64,000 nt of DNA, from assembly GCF_003352465.1 (NCBI RefSeq), contig NZ_CP031153.1:4860001-4924000 (forward strand). Reading direction: 5' to 3'. The translations under genes and the position numbers were made by a program. The DNA is from Kordia sp. SMS9 (GTDB lineage Bacteria; Bacteroidota; Bacteroidia; Flavobacteriales; Flavobacteriaceae). This document shows positions 8,820 to 18,257 of the stretch, piece by piece; the first letter of the stretch is position 1, and each line of letters opens with the position of its first letter. Below the pieces are notes generated by a model. That model worked only from the letters and a program-made list of their open reading frames with translations, searched no databases and was not told the origin of the DNA.

Positions 8820-9875
8820 ATGAAAAAACTATTGCTATTGATTGCAGTATTGGCAATCCTCTCGTGTAAAAATGAACCGGAAGCACCTAAAGATTATGTG
8901 ACAATTTCTGGAAAAATAGAAAATCAAAATAGTGATTCCTTATTTATTTCACAAGGAAGAAACTATTCCAAAACCATAAAAGTAAATAAAGACGGAACTT
9001 TTAAAGATACCTTAAAAGTAAAAGCAGGTATGCACCGTTTGTATGATGGTGGCGAATCAAGCAATATATATCTTAAAAACGGATATGACCTCACGATGTC
9101 ACTAGACACCAAACAATTTGACGAAACCCTTTCTTTCAAAGGAGAAGGCGCAGCATCAAGCAATTATATTATAAAAAGAGCTCTGATGCAAGAAAGTCTA
9201 TTTCCTCCTAGCCTTTTTGACATGGAAGAAGAAGATTTTAAAGCTGAAACTGCCAAGATTCACAAAAAACTCCTTACTCATTTGGATAACCATAAAAATA
9301 TTGATTCTGCATTCTTTTCAACGGAAAAACTCGCTTTAAATTCATTTCAAAAAAGCATTCTTACATCTTATAAATCCTTTAAAAAACAAAATGAAGCACG
9401 TTTGGCTCAATTTGCAAAATTTACAGGCAAACCAGCGCCAAAATTTGATTTTGAAAACCATAAAGGGGGAAAAACTTCGCTAAGAGATTTACAAGGAAAG
9501 TATGTATACATTGACGTTTGGGCTACTTGGTGCGGACCGTGTATTCGTGAAATTCCTTCATTACAAAAAGTTGAAAAACAATACCATAATAAAAATATTG
9601 AGTTTGTAAGTATTTCTGTTGACAATGGCAGAGGTTATAGAAATGACATGAATGCCGCAAAAGCAGGTTGGAGAAAAATGGTTACAGATAAAAGCTTAGG
9701 CGGAATTCAATTACTTTCTGACAAAGGCTGGAAAGCTAATTTTATACAAGGTTTAGAAATTAATTCTATTCCAAGATTTATTCTCATTGATCCAAGTGGA
9801 AACATTGTAAATGCAGATGCGCCAAGACCTTCAAGCCCAAAATTGATTACATTGTTTAACAAATTAAAAATATAA
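8820..9875 (+). CDS. TlpA-type thiol-disulfide oxidoreductase lipoprotein, DUF4369-like N-terminus (copy 1)
   Basis: 351 residues. The N-terminus is a lipoprotein signal with lipobox LAILSC (Cys16), so the mature protein is membrane-anchored outside the cytoplasm. A beta-rich N-terminal region beginning VTISGKIENQ resembles DUF4369; a helical linker follows, then a thioredoxin fold with redox motif WCGPC (Cys238 and Cys241) and the cis-Pro segment INSIPRFILIDPSG. It probably reduces or isomerises disulfides in envelope proteins. A closely related gene follows 20 nt downstream, so the two form a transcription unit driven by the promoter at 8771-8799. Confidence 0.9.
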   Translation: MKKLLLLIAVLAILSCKNEPEAPKDYVTISGKIENQNSDSLFISQGRNYSKTIKVNKDGTFKDTLKVKAGMHRLYDGGESSNIYLKNGYDLTMSLDTKQFDETLSFKGEGAASSNYIIKRALMQESLFPPSLFDMEEEDFKAETAKIHKKLLTHLDNHKNIDSAFFSTEKLALNSFQKSILTSYKSFKKQNEARLAQFAKFTGKPAPKFDFENHKGGKTSLRDLQGKYVYIDVWATWCGPCIREIPSLQKVEKQYHNKNIEFVSISVDNGRGYRNDMNAAKAGWRKMVTDKSLGGIQLLSDKGWKANFIQGLEINSIPRFILIDPSGNIVNADAPRPSSPKLITLFNKLKI

Positions 9876-9895
9876 TCCTTACCAAAATTGCTGTC

Positions 9896-11245
9896 ATGAA
9901 AAAAATATTCATCCTAATAGCTGTTCTTACCGTAATTTCGTGTGCTAACAAACAAAAAACTGAAAACAGAGAGTATATTGTGCTATCTGGAAAAATAGAA
10001 AATCAAAAAGCAGCTAAAATTTCTATCATTAATAATGACTTTACAAAAGAAATTTCGCTAAATGCTGAGGGTATTTTTACAGATACGCTGCGTGTAGACA
10101 CAGGGTATTATTCTTTATACCACGATAGAACCAATGCAACACTATTTTTGACGAAAGGAGAAGAGTTAAAAATAACAACTGATGCTACAAAATTTATAGA
10201 TAGCATGCGTTTTGAAGGTAAAGACGCAACTTCCAATAAATTTTTAGTAGACAAAGTTCTTAGAAACAGAGGAAAAGATCCAGTGGCTATATTTTCACAA
10301 GAAGAAGGAGAATTCATAAAAACAATGAGTGATATAAGAGATGTAACTTCTCAAAAACTAAAAGAAGCAACTGATTTAGATGAAGCATTTATTGCTTTTG
10401 AAAAAAAGAACATCAAATATGCACATCTTATCAACCTATCAAGATATCCGCAATACTATCCTTATTATTCTAAAAATGAAAATTACAAGCCATCTGAAAC
10501 GTTTATGGCGTACTTTAAAAATATTGAGTATGATAACGAAGAAGACTTCAAAATTTATGAGAATTTCAGACAATTGGCGCGTCAACACTATTCAAAAAAG
10601 TTAAATCCATTTGAAGATGTAAAAGGGAGTGTCGCTACTATAAAAAACTTAAAATCGCAAGTGTTAAAAAATACCCTTGCACAAGAATTAGCGTTCTTTA
10701 TTTCTCCTTCTGGGAAAGATGCTGACTATTTATATACAGCACTTTCTGAAATTTCTACGAATGAAAAATTCAAAAAAGAATTAACCAAAAAATATACAGA
10801 CATTCAAAAACTAAAAGCAGGAAAAGATTCGCCAACGTTTGATTATGAAAACCATAAAGGTGGCACGACGAGTTTGGCAGATTTGCAAGGAAAATATGTA
10901 TATATTGATGTTTGGGCTACTTGGTGCGGACCGTGTATTGCGGAAATTCCATCACTAAAAAAAGTTGAAAAAGACTATCATAACAAAAATATCAACTTTG
11001 TATCCATTTCTATTGATGCGTTGAAAGATCACGACAAATGGAAAAAAATGGTGACAGACAAAGAACTTGGCGGCGTTCAGCTTATGGCAGATAAAGCTTG
11101 GCAATCTCAGTTTGTAACGGACTATGTCATTGATGGTATTCCACGATTTATCTTAATTGATCCAAACGGAAAAATTGTAAATGCAGATGCACCAAGACCT
11201 TCAGATAAAAAACTCATTGAATTATTTGATGAATTGAAAATATAG
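9896..11245 (+). CDS. TlpA-type thiol-disulfide oxidoreductase lipoprotein, DUF4369-like N-terminus (copy 2)
   Basis: 449 residues, a paralogue of the preceding gene with the same architecture: lipobox LTVISC (Cys16), DUF4369-like N-terminal part starting VLSGKIENQK, a helical middle about 100 residues longer than in copy 1, and a C-terminal thioredoxin domain with WCGPC (Cys344 and Cys347) and IDGIPRFILIDPNG. The thioredoxin domains are much more alike than the middles, which suggests the middle region sets the client. It ends before a hairpin terminator shared with the convergent gene. Confidence 0.9.
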   Translation: MKKIFILIAVLTVISCANKQKTENREYIVLSGKIENQKAAKISIINNDFTKEISLNAEGIFTDTLRVDTGYYSLYHDRTNATLFLTKGEELKITTDATKFIDSMRFEGKDATSNKFLVDKVLRNRGKDPVAIFSQEEGEFIKTMSDIRDVTSQKLKEATDLDEAFIAFEKKNIKYAHLINLSRYPQYYPYYSKNENYKPSETFMAYFKNIEYDNEEDFKIYENFRQLARQHYSKKLNPFEDVKGSVATIKNLKSQVLKNTLAQELAFFISPSGKDADYLYTALSEISTNEKFKKELTKKYTDIQKLKAGKDSPTFDYENHKGGTTSLADLQGKYVYIDVWATWCGPCIAEIPSLKKVEKDYHNKNINFVSISIDALKDHDKWKKMVTDKELGGVQLMADKAWQSQFVTDYVIDGIPRFILIDPNGKIVNADAPRPSDKKLIELFDELKI

Positions 11246-11260
11246 TTTCTTTAAAAATTC

Positions 11261-11304
11261 AAAAAACAAAAGCGCTTTGAAACCTCAAGGCGTTTTGTTT
11301 TTTT
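11261..11304. terminator. Bidirectional terminator between the TlpA pair and nnr
   Basis: An imperfect stem of about 18 bp (around 11263-11280 with 11285-11302) has an A-rich left flank and a T run on the right, so it can work for both convergent transcripts. Confidence 0.85.
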
Positions 11305-11305
11305 A

Positions 11306-12847
11306 TCATGCGTCTTCCGCTTCCGCAGACGGCGCTTCGGGTTCTCTAAACAAATCCAAATACGCATCACCAATATGATCCACAATATCGCTCGCTGTCA
11401 ACGCTTGGTATCCCAAACCTGACAACGCAATATCACCTGCTTTTCCATGTAAATACACTCCAAACAAAGCGGCTTGTAAAGAATCGTACCCTTGAGAAAG
11501 CAATCCTGTTAACATTCCTGTCAACACATCGCCGCTTCCCGCAGTTGCCATGCCTGGGTTTCCTGTATTGTTAATATACACAGAACCATCATAAATGGTA
11601 ACAGTATGCGCTCCTTTAATGATTAAAATAATATCGTATTTCTTTGAAAATGATTTTGCTTTTTCCAACTTGTCAAAATCATCAGTCCACGTGCCTATCA
11701 AACGCTCCAACTCCTTTGGATGTGGCGTTAAAACAGAATGTTTGGGTACAGATTTTAGTAATTTTTTATTTGCTGACAACAGGTTCAATGCATCTGCATC
11801 AATCACCAAAGAATCTTTGCTTTTCTGTAAAAATACTTCCAATGCCTTTGCTGTTGCAGCATCAGTTCCCATACCAACGCCAATTCCGATCGTTTTCGGT
11901 TCAATATCAAACTGAATATCTGTAACATGCTTTTCGTTTTCATCACAAATCACCATCGCTTCTGGTAAAGAAGTCTGCAAAATATTGTAGCCGCATTCAG
12001 GAATAAACGCCGTTACCAATCCTGCACCAACGCGCAAACAAGCTGAACTCGCCAACGTTACTGCGCCTATTTTCCCGTAACTTCCACCAATAATCAGACT
12101 ATGTCCGTACGTTCCTTTATGTGCATATTTTTCACGTGGAATGTACAATGGCAACACTTCAAAGGTATCAATCAATTGCACTTCGGTGTCTGTTGTTTGT
12201 AAATATTCTTGATCAAGTCCAATATCTATCGCTTCCCATTGTTGCATATAAATCCCTGTTTCAGGCAAAAAGAAACTTAATTTTGGTGCTTGACTCGTCA
12301 ATGTATAATTACTCGCAATCACCGCTTCTTTATCTTCTGGTCCGTGATCAGGATACAATCCAGAAGGAACATCCAACGAAACCGTATATGCTTTAGAAGC
12401 ATTGATATATTTGATCAACTCTTTCACCCAATCAGAAGTTTTCCGGTTCAAACCAATTCCAAAAATAGCATCGACAATAATATCTTCTTGCTGCATTTCT
12501 GGAAATTCTTCGCCTGAACTCAATAATTTAGGCCAAACCTTAAACTCTTTAATGCGATCGTAATTCACCAAAAAGCCTTTGGTTCGCTTTGCGCTAAAAT
12601 TTACCACATACAGATGCACATTATAACCATGATGCAATAACTGGCGTCCTAACACCAATCCTAAACCGCCGTTATTTCCAATTCCACAATAAATATGAAT
12701 GGGAACTTGTGCACCATGCATGCGTTTGTGAAACCAATTAAACAATTGCGTTCCTGCAAATTCCAATAAGTCATTAGAGGTAATTTGATTTTTTTCGATC
12801 GTACGATTGATGGCTTCATAGATCTGAGCCGCTGAATATATCTTCAT
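11306..12847 (-). CDS. nnr: Bifunctional NAD(P)H-hydrate epimerase / ADP-dependent NAD(P)H-hydrate dehydratase
   Basis: Repairs damaged NADH and NADPH: the N-terminal half (about 1-215) epimerises the hydrate and the C-terminal half (about 225-500) dehydrates the S form with ADP. The epimerase half has YCGIGNNGGLGLVLGRQL and the D-A-I-F-G-I-G-L segment; the dehydratase half has LTPHPKELERLIG and the nucleotide site NPGMATAGSGDVLTGML. At 513 residues it has the standard length of the fused enzyme. It is a single gene, convergent with the lipoprotein pair. The last residues form an acidic, Ala-rich tail, probably disordered. Confidence 0.95.
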   Translation of the reverse strand: MKIYSAAQIYEAINRTIEKNQITSNDLLEFAGTQLFNWFHKRMHGAQVPIHIYCGIGNNGGLGLVLGRQLLHHGYNVHLYVVNFSAKRTKGFLVNYDRIKEFKVWPKLLSSGEEFPEMQQEDIIVDAIFGIGLNRKTSDWVKELIKYINASKAYTVSLDVPSGLYPDHGPEDKEAVIASNYTLTSQAPKLSFFLPETGIYMQQWEAIDIGLDQEYLQTTDTEVQLIDTFEVLPLYIPREKYAHKGTYGHSLIIGGSYGKIGAVTLASSACLRVGAGLVTAFIPECGYNILQTSLPEAMVICDENEKHVTDIQFDIEPKTIGIGVGMGTDAATAKALEVFLQKSKDSLVIDADALNLLSANKKLLKSVPKHSVLTPHPKELERLIGTWTDDFDKLEKAKSFSKKYDIILIIKGAHTVTIYDGSVYINNTGNPGMATAGSGDVLTGMLTGLLSQGYDSLQAALFGVYLHGKAGDIALSGLGYQALTASDIVDHIGDAYLDLFREPEAPSAEAEDA

Positions 12848-12973
12848 GTATCGTTGTATTAGCGCAAAATATTACACATTTGATGAAATTTTCTACAATT
12901 CACTATACTTTTTTAGTGCATTTATAAAGAAAACCGAATTTTATTAGTAATCCGTTAAAAAATAAACATATAG

Positions 12974-13004
12974 TTTGTTTATGGTTATAAAAGTAATACA
13001 TTTG
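12974..13004 (+). promoter_or_regulatory. Promoter of the thr operon
   Basis: TTTG at 12974-12977, a 19-nt spacer and TACATTTG at 12997-13004 form a near-ideal Bacteroidota promoter. The predicted start point falls just before the leader peptide ATG at 13026. Confidence 0.85.
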
Positions 13005-13025
13005 AATAACATCATACGACAAAAC

Positions 13026-13121
13026 ATGTGTTTAGTAGCAACATTTTTTTCTTCGACAACAATCAGTACAGGCACATGCTTCACTGAAACAATTGCTACC
13101 ACAACCCCTTTTGGGGTTTAA
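13026..13121 (+). CDS. thr operon leader peptide (Thr-rich)
   Basis: A 31-codon ORF directly after the promoter and 82 nt before thrA. It begins MCLVATFFSS, continues with TTISTGTCFTETIATTT and ends PFGV. Ten of 31 residues are Thr and two are Ile, the products whose supply a thr operon should sense. This is the composition expected of an attenuation leader, as in E. coli thrL, although the sequence is unrelated. The stop codon lies beside a C4/G4 hairpin at 13103-13118. It is far too short for standard gene callers. Confidence 0.85.
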   Translation: MCLVATFFSSTTISTGTCFTETIATTTPFGV

Positions 13122-13174
13122 ATCATATAGTACCGATACGGTGTTTCTCTCTCAAAAAATTAGTTAAAAACTAA
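13035..13174 (+). promoter_or_regulatory. Putative transcription attenuator of thrABC
   Basis: Within and after the leader peptide several pairings are possible. GTAGCAA (13035-13041) is complementary to TTGCTAC (13093-13099). AACCCC/GGGGTT (13103-13118) forms a 6-bp hairpin at the leader stop. ACCG/CGGT (13132-13142) is followed by a pyrimidine-rich stretch, and TTAGTT/AACTAA (13160-13174) lies further on. Ribosome stalling at the Thr codons would alter which pairs form. I cannot assign terminator and antiterminator with confidence, since no classical long T run follows any of these stems. Confidence 0.55.
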
Positions 13175-13203
13175 AATACCAATAACCATACAAAACAATA
13201 CTC

Positions 13204-15651
13204 ATGAACCTACTCAAATTTGGCGGTACTTCTGTCGCCAATGCGCAAAATATAAACCTAGTAATCGATATCATTACAAAGGCTTCTCAAGATGAAAAAA
13301 TAGCAGTTGTCGTTTCCGCTTTTGGAAACACTACAAACATGCTCTTAAAAACAGCAGAACTAGCGGCTGTAAAAGACGAATATTATAAAGACTTGCTTCA
13401 AGAAATTGAAAACAGGCACATTCAAGTTGTAAAAGATTTAATTCCCGTTACGGAACAAAGCGCCATTATCAGTCACACGAAACGCTTATTAAACTATTTA
13501 GAAACCTTGTATGAAGGTTGTTATTTGCTTCGCGAATTGACGCCGAAAACCTTAGCAACGATTGCTAGTTTTGGAGAACTTTTATCTTCATTCATCATCT
13601 CAAAAGTGATGGAAACACGCGGATTAGATAGCATACTTAAAGACAGTCGTGAATTAATCATTACATCAGAAAGCTACGAAAATGCACAAGTACTGATGAA
13701 ATTGACACAAGAAAACTGTCAATCTTATTTTAAAACGAACGAAAAGCAAATTACGATCTTACCCGGATTTATTGCTGCTACAGAAAAAGGAGAAACCACT
13801 ACGCTTGGTCGTGGAGGTTCAGATTACACTGCCGCCATTATTGCCGCCGCAGTAGACGCAAATGAATTACAAATTTGGACCGATGTCAGCGGAATGTATA
13901 CCGCCAATCCACGAATTGTAAAACAGGCAACGCCAATTCCACATATTTCGTATCAAGAAGCAATGGAATTGTCACACTTTGGTGCGAAAGTAATCTATCC
14001 ACCGACCATTCAACCTGTGCTCGACAAAGAAATCCCAATTTTAGTCAAAAACACCTTTGCGCCAACGCAAGAAGGAACACGTATTTCCAAAAAACCAAAT
14101 GGAAAACAACGCGCTGTCAAAGGAATTAGTTACATAGAAAACATTTCACTATTAACGCTTGAAGGAAGCGGAATGATTGGAATTCCAGGATTCTCCAAAC
14201 GTTTATTTGAAACCTTATTGGCAGAACAAATCAACATCATTCTCATCACACAAGCATCTTCAGAACATTCAATTTGTATTGGAATTAACGATAAAGAAGC
14301 GTCCAGAGCTAAGATTGCCATTGATGAAACTTTTGCCTACGAAATCGCTTCTGGAAAAGTAGATCCGATCTTAGTAGAGCAACAACTTGCTATCATTGCT
14401 TTGGTGGGAGAAAACATGAAAAATCACCAAGGATTGAGCGGGAAAATGTTCAGCATGCTTGGAAAAAACAACGTAAACATTCGCGCAATTGCACAAGGTG
14501 CTTCTGAGAAAAACATCTCCGCAGTCATCAAAAGTGACGATGCCAAAAAAGCACTGAACGCGTTGCATGAAGAATTCTTTGAAGCAAAAATAAAGCAACT
14601 CAATCTATTTGTAACAGGTGTTGGAAATGTGGGCGAACGCTTCATCGCACAACTGCACCAACAGCAAGAGTACTTGCGTGAACAACTAAAACTCAACGTA
14701 CGAGTGGTAGGAATTTCCAATTCCAGAACCATGCATTTTGATGCAGAAGGAATCGATTTACAGAAGTGGAAAAAGCATTTAGCAAAAGGAGAAACGGCAA
14801 GTTTAGATGAATTTCACCAACACGTAAAATCGCTCAACTTGCGGAACAGTATTTTTATAGACATTACCGCGAGCCATGAGGTTTCTAAAGTATATGGAAA
14901 CTATTTACGAAACAACATTTCCGTGGTAACTTGCAATAAAATTGCCTGTGCTTCTGAATATAAAAACTATCAAAACTTAAAACGTATTTCTCAAAAATAC
15001 AACGCTCCGTTTTTATTTGAAACGAATGTTGGCGCAGGATTACCAATCATTGACACATTGAAAAATGTAGTTGCTTCAGGAGATCGTATTCATAAAATTC
15101 AAGCCGTACTTTCGGGAAGTTTAAACTTTGTGTTCAATAATTTAAGCGATCAAAATACGTTTCACGATGTAGTAACACAAGCACAAGAAGAAGGGTATAC
15201 CGAACCCGATCCAAAAATTGATTTAAGTGGTGTAGATGTTGCACGTAAAATTCTCATCTTAGCACGTGAAAGTGGGTATATATTGGAGTTGGAAGACATT
15301 CTAAACGATTCCTTTTTACCAGAAGAAACACTCAACACAGATAACAATGAGGACTTTTACGCATCTTTAACCAAACATGAAGCGCATTTTCAACAAATTT
15401 TTAAAGAAGCCAACGAAAAAAAGTGCCGTTTAAAATATGTAGCTACTTTTGAAAATGGAAAAGCCAACGTTGGTTTGCAACACATTCCGTCCGATCATCC
15501 TTTTTATAATTTAGAAGGAAGCGATAATATTGTATTATTCTTTACCGATCGTTATGTAGCGCAACCTTTGCAAATAAAAGGCGCTGGTGCAGGAGCTGAA
15601 GTAACTGCATCTGGAATTTTTGCCGATGTCATTCGAATTGGAAAGTTTTAA
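13204..15651 (+). CDS. thrA: Bifunctional aspartate kinase / homoserine dehydrogenase
   Basis: Catalyses the first and third steps from aspartate to threonine. 815 residues: the aspartokinase domain (about 1-290) starts NLLKFGGTSVANAQ and has TLGRGGSDYTAAI; two ACT regulatory regions (about 305-460) include GISYIENISLLTLEGSGM and VALVGENMKNHQGLSGKMF in broad terms; the dehydrogenase (about 465-815) opens with the NAD(P) motif VTGVGNVGERF (Gly472) and has the family segments TNVGAGLPIIDTLK and GYTEPDPKIDLSGVDVARK. It heads thrA-thrB-thrC and follows the Thr-rich leader, so control by threonine/isoleucine supply is expected, besides likely feedback through the ACT domains. Confidence 0.97.
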   Translation: MNLLKFGGTSVANAQNINLVIDIITKASQDEKIAVVVSAFGNTTNMLLKTAELAAVKDEYYKDLLQEIENRHIQVVKDLIPVTEQSAIISHTKRLLNYLETLYEGCYLLRELTPKTLATIASFGELLSSFIISKVMETRGLDSILKDSRELIITSESYENAQVLMKLTQENCQSYFKTNEKQITILPGFIAATEKGETTTLGRGGSDYTAAIIAAAVDANELQIWTDVSGMYTANPRIVKQATPIPHISYQEAMELSHFGAKVIYPPTIQPVLDKEIPILVKNTFAPTQEGTRISKKPNGKQRAVKGISYIENISLLTLEGSGMIGIPGFSKRLFETLLAEQINIILITQASSEHSICIGINDKEASRAKIAIDETFAYEIASGKVDPILVEQQLAIIALVGENMKNHQGLSGKMFSMLGKNNVNIRAIAQGASEKNISAVIKSDDAKKALNALHEEFFEAKIKQLNLFVTGVGNVGERFIAQLHQQQEYLREQLKLNVRVVGISNSRTMHFDAEGIDLQKWKKHLAKGETASLDEFHQHVKSLNLRNSIFIDITASHEVSKVYGNYLRNNISVVTCNKIACASEYKNYQNLKRISQKYNAPFLFETNVGAGLPIIDTLKNVVASGDRIHKIQAVLSGSLNFVFNNLSDQNTFHDVVTQAQEEGYTEPDPKIDLSGVDVARKILILARESGYILELEDILNDSFLPEETLNTDNNEDFYASLTKHEAHFQQIFKEANEKKCRLKYVATFENGKANVGLQHIPSDHPFYNLEGSDNIVLFFTDRYVAQPLQIKGAGAGAEVTASGIFADVIRIGKF

Positions 15652-15694
15652 AAATTATAAATATTGAATGCTAAATTTTAAATGATAAACTGAA

Positions 15695-15746
15695 CGTCAC
15701 TTCGAGTGATTTTCGACAGAAAATTGTATCGAGAAGTACTCGAAAA
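15695..15746 (+). repeat. Dispersed intergenic palindromic element (thrA-thrB gap)
   Basis: A roughly 50-bp element reading CGTCACTTCGAGTG, then GTATCGAGAAGTACTCGAAAA, in the gap after thrA. The CGAG/CTCG pairs can fold back. Near-identical copies lie at 16779-16830 and, in variant or inverted form, at 18266-18322, 18535-18660, 31207-31260 and 52652-52731. Confidence 0.75.
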
Positions 15747-15811
15747 AAATAGAGGTGAATATTGAAATTTTCTCAATTCTCAATACTAACAACTCAATAC
15801 GAAATCAAAAA

Positions 15812-16732
15812 ATGAACGAACTCAAAATATTCGCGCCTGCAACCATTGCAAATGTCTCCTGTGGCTTTGATGTCCTCGGACTTTGCTTGGATACCGTTGG
15901 TGACGAAATGATCATTCGGAAAACTGCTAAAAAAGGAATTACAATTTCGAAACTTGTCGGACAAGATTTACCTTTAGAAACGGATAAAAATGTAGCTGGA
16001 GTTGCTGGATTGGCAATGCTTGAAAAGCTAAATTTAGATCACGGTTTTGAAATTGAAATCTATAAAAATATCAAAGCGGGTAGCGGAATTGGAAGCAGTG
16101 CTGCAAGTTCTGCAGGAACGGTTTGGGCAATGAACGAATTGTTAGGAAAACCATTTTCTTTAAAAGAATTGGTACCGTTTGCCATGCAAGGAGAAAAACT
16201 AGCCAGTGGAACGGCGCATGCTGATAATGTGGCTCCTGCCCTTTTGGGCGGATTTACCTTAGTGCGAAGTTATCATCCACTGGATATCATTAAAATTCCA
16301 ACACCTAGTGAATTGTTCGCTTCGGTCATTCATCCACAAATAGAAGTAAAAACATCGGATTCGCGTTCGGTATTAAAGCAAAAAATCACCTTAAAAGATT
16401 CCATCATACAAATTGGAAATCTTGGCGGTTTAATTAGCGGATTGTACACGGCTGATTACGATTTGATTAGCAGATCCTTACACGACGAAATTGTAGAACC
16501 TTTGCGTTCCATCTTAATTCCTGGCTTCAATGATGTCAAACAAAGCGCAATCAATTGTGGTGCGTTAGGCGCAGGAATTTCAGGTTCTGGACCTTCTATA
16601 TTTGCATTGAGTAAAGGCGAAGAAATGGCAGAAGCTGTTGCCAGAAGCATGTCCGAAACCTATGAGAATCTAAATATTGATTATGACATTCATGTCTCAA
16701 AAATTAATACCGAAGGTTGTCGAATTCTATAA
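15812..16732 (+). CDS. thrB: Homoserine kinase
   Basis: GHMP-family kinase phosphorylating homoserine to O-phosphohomoserine, the substrate of ThrC. 306 residues from the ATG at 15812; a GTG 57 nt further upstream is in frame, but the extra residues lie outside the conserved start MNELKIFAPATIANVSCGFD and their DNA continues the intergenic repeat zone. The ATP-binding loop GSGIGSSAASSAGTVWAMN, the GTAHADNVAPALLGGF segment and the C-terminal GAGISGSGPSIFAL are all present. It lies 160 nt after thrA and is followed by thrC in pathway order. Confidence 0.96.
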   Translation: MNELKIFAPATIANVSCGFDVLGLCLDTVGDEMIIRKTAKKGITISKLVGQDLPLETDKNVAGVAGLAMLEKLNLDHGFEIEIYKNIKAGSGIGSSAASSAGTVWAMNELLGKPFSLKELVPFAMQGEKLASGTAHADNVAPALLGGFTLVRSYHPLDIIKIPTPSELFASVIHPQIEVKTSDSRSVLKQKITLKDSIIQIGNLGGLISGLYTADYDLISRSLHDEIVEPLRSILIPGFNDVKQSAINCGALGAGISGSGPSIFALSKGEEMAEAVARSMSETYENLNIDYDIHVSKINTEGCRIL

Positions 16733-16778
16733 TTGTGAATGCTGAATTATGAATTCTTCAATCTTAAAATCATCAAAA

Positions 16779-16830
16779 CGTCACTTCGAGTAAAATTCTG
16801 AAAGAATTTTGTATCGAGAAGTACTTGAAA
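16779..16830 (+). repeat. Dispersed intergenic palindromic element (thrB-thrC gap)
   Basis: A second copy of the CGTCACTTCGAGT ... GTATCGAGAAGTACTTGAAAA element, 47 nt after the thrB stop. A shorter relic with CTCGATAC lies near 16882. Nothing else is seen in the 244-nt gap. Confidence 0.72.
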
Positions 16831-16976
16831 ACTCTAAATGTAAAATGATAATGTTTACATATAAAACAAAATATCAAAGCTGTTCTCGATACACCAAATC
16901 ACAGATTTAACACTTGAGCTGACGGTTAGAACAAAGACCTAAAAGTTAAAATAAGCAACTCGCAAAACAACAACTA

Positions 16977-18257
16977 ATGAACTACTACAGTCTACATCAT
17001 AAAGCTCCCAAGGTTTCATTTAAAGAAGCAGTAATTCGTGGATTAGCGCCTGATAGAGGTATTTATTTTCCTGAAAATATTACACCATTGTCGGAAGAAT
17101 TTATCAAAAATATTGACAACTATTCGCATGAAGAAATTGCTTTTGAAGCGATTCAACAATTTGTGGGAGATGACATTCCAAAAGAAATTTTAAAAGAAAT
17201 CATTGCCGAAACACTAAGTTTCGATTTTCCTGTAATTCCGATTGAAGAAAACATTGGAACGCTAGAATTATTTCACGGACCAACGATGGCATTTAAAGAT
17301 GTTGGCGCACGTTTTATGGCGCGCTGTTTGGGATATTTTAACCGTGATAAAGACGAAAAAGTCACAGTTTTAGTCGCGACTTCTGGAGATACTGGCGGCG
17401 CAGTTGCCAATGGGTTTTTAGGTGTGAAAGGTGTAGATGTTGTGATTTTATATCCAAGCGGAAAAGTCAGCGAAATTCAAGAAAAACAGTTAACTACTTT
17501 GGGACAAAATATTACCGCATTGGAAGTAGATGGTGTGTTTGACGATTGTCAAGAAATGGTAAAAACTGCTTTCTTAGATGAAGAAATTGAACGTACACTA
17601 ACGTCTGCAAATTCCATCAATATTGCACGTTGGTTGCCGCAAATGTTCTACTTTTTCTTTGCATACAAAGCAATGCACAAACAACATAAAAACCTAGTAT
17701 TTTCAGTGCCAAGCGGAAATTTTGGAAACATTTGTGCAGGGATTATGGCACAAAAACTCGGTTTGCCGATTCAGCATTTTATTGCAGCGACGAATGTAAA
17801 CGATACCGTTTCTAACTATTTAGAAAGTGGCGAATACGTTCCACAACAATCAATTGCTACGATTTCAAACGCCATGGATGTTGGGAATCCGAGCAATTTC
17901 ATTCGTATTCAAGAATTGTATGGAAATGATTTGGAAACGATCAAGCAACATTTTTCATCGTACAGTTTCACAGATGACGAAACAAAAACTGCCATGAAAT
18001 CTATCTACAATCAACATAATTATATTGCCGATCCGCACGGCGCCGTTGGGTATTTAGGTTTGCAACATCACGATTTAAAAGATGCATACGGAATTTTTCT
18101 AGAAACCGCACATCCTGTCAAATTCTTACCGACAGTCGAATCGACCTTGCCTGTACAACTAGACATTCCACCACAAATTCAAGAAATCATGCATAAAGAA
18201 AAACATGCGCTAAAAGCAGCAAATTATGATGATTTGAAACGATTTTTGAATGCATAA
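16977..18257 (+). CDS. thrC: Threonine synthase
   Basis: PLP-dependent lyase that turns O-phosphohomoserine into threonine, closing the thr block. 426 residues. The PLP lysine is Lys107 in FHGPTMAFKDVGARF; VATSGDTGGAVANGF contacts the cofactor phosphate; VPSGNFGNICAGIMA and NAMDVGNPSNF are hallmarks of the long, E. coli-like group. The N-terminal motif ATRGLAPDRG of the family appears as VIRGLAPDRGIYFPE. It shares strand and order with thrA and thrB, although repeat-filled gaps separate the genes. Confidence 0.97.
   Translation: MNYYSLHHKAPKVSFKEAVIRGLAPDRGIYFPENITPLSEEFIKNIDNYSHEEIAFEAIQQFVGDDIPKEILKEIIAETLSFDFPVIPIEENIGTLELFHGPTMAFKDVGARFMARCLGYFNRDKDEKVTVLVATSGDTGGAVANGFLGVKGVDVVILYPSGKVSEIQEKQLTTLGQNITALEVDGVFDDCQEMVKTAFLDEEIERTLTSANSINIARWLPQMFYFFFAYKAMHKQHKNLVFSVPSGNFGNICAGIMAQKLGLPIQHFIAATNVNDTVSNYLESGEYVPQQSIATISNAMDVGNPSNFIRIQELYGNDLETIKQHFSSYSFTDDETKTAMKSIYNQHNYIADPHGAVGYLGLQHHDLKDAYGIFLETAHPVKFLPTVESTLPVQLDIPPQIQEIMHKEKHALKAANYDDLKRFLNA

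Noticed and set aside
15755..15811. Upstream GTG start for thrB
   Set aside because: It adds 19 residues outside the conserved kinase start, over DNA that adjoins the dispersed repeat; the ATG at 15812 fits the family.
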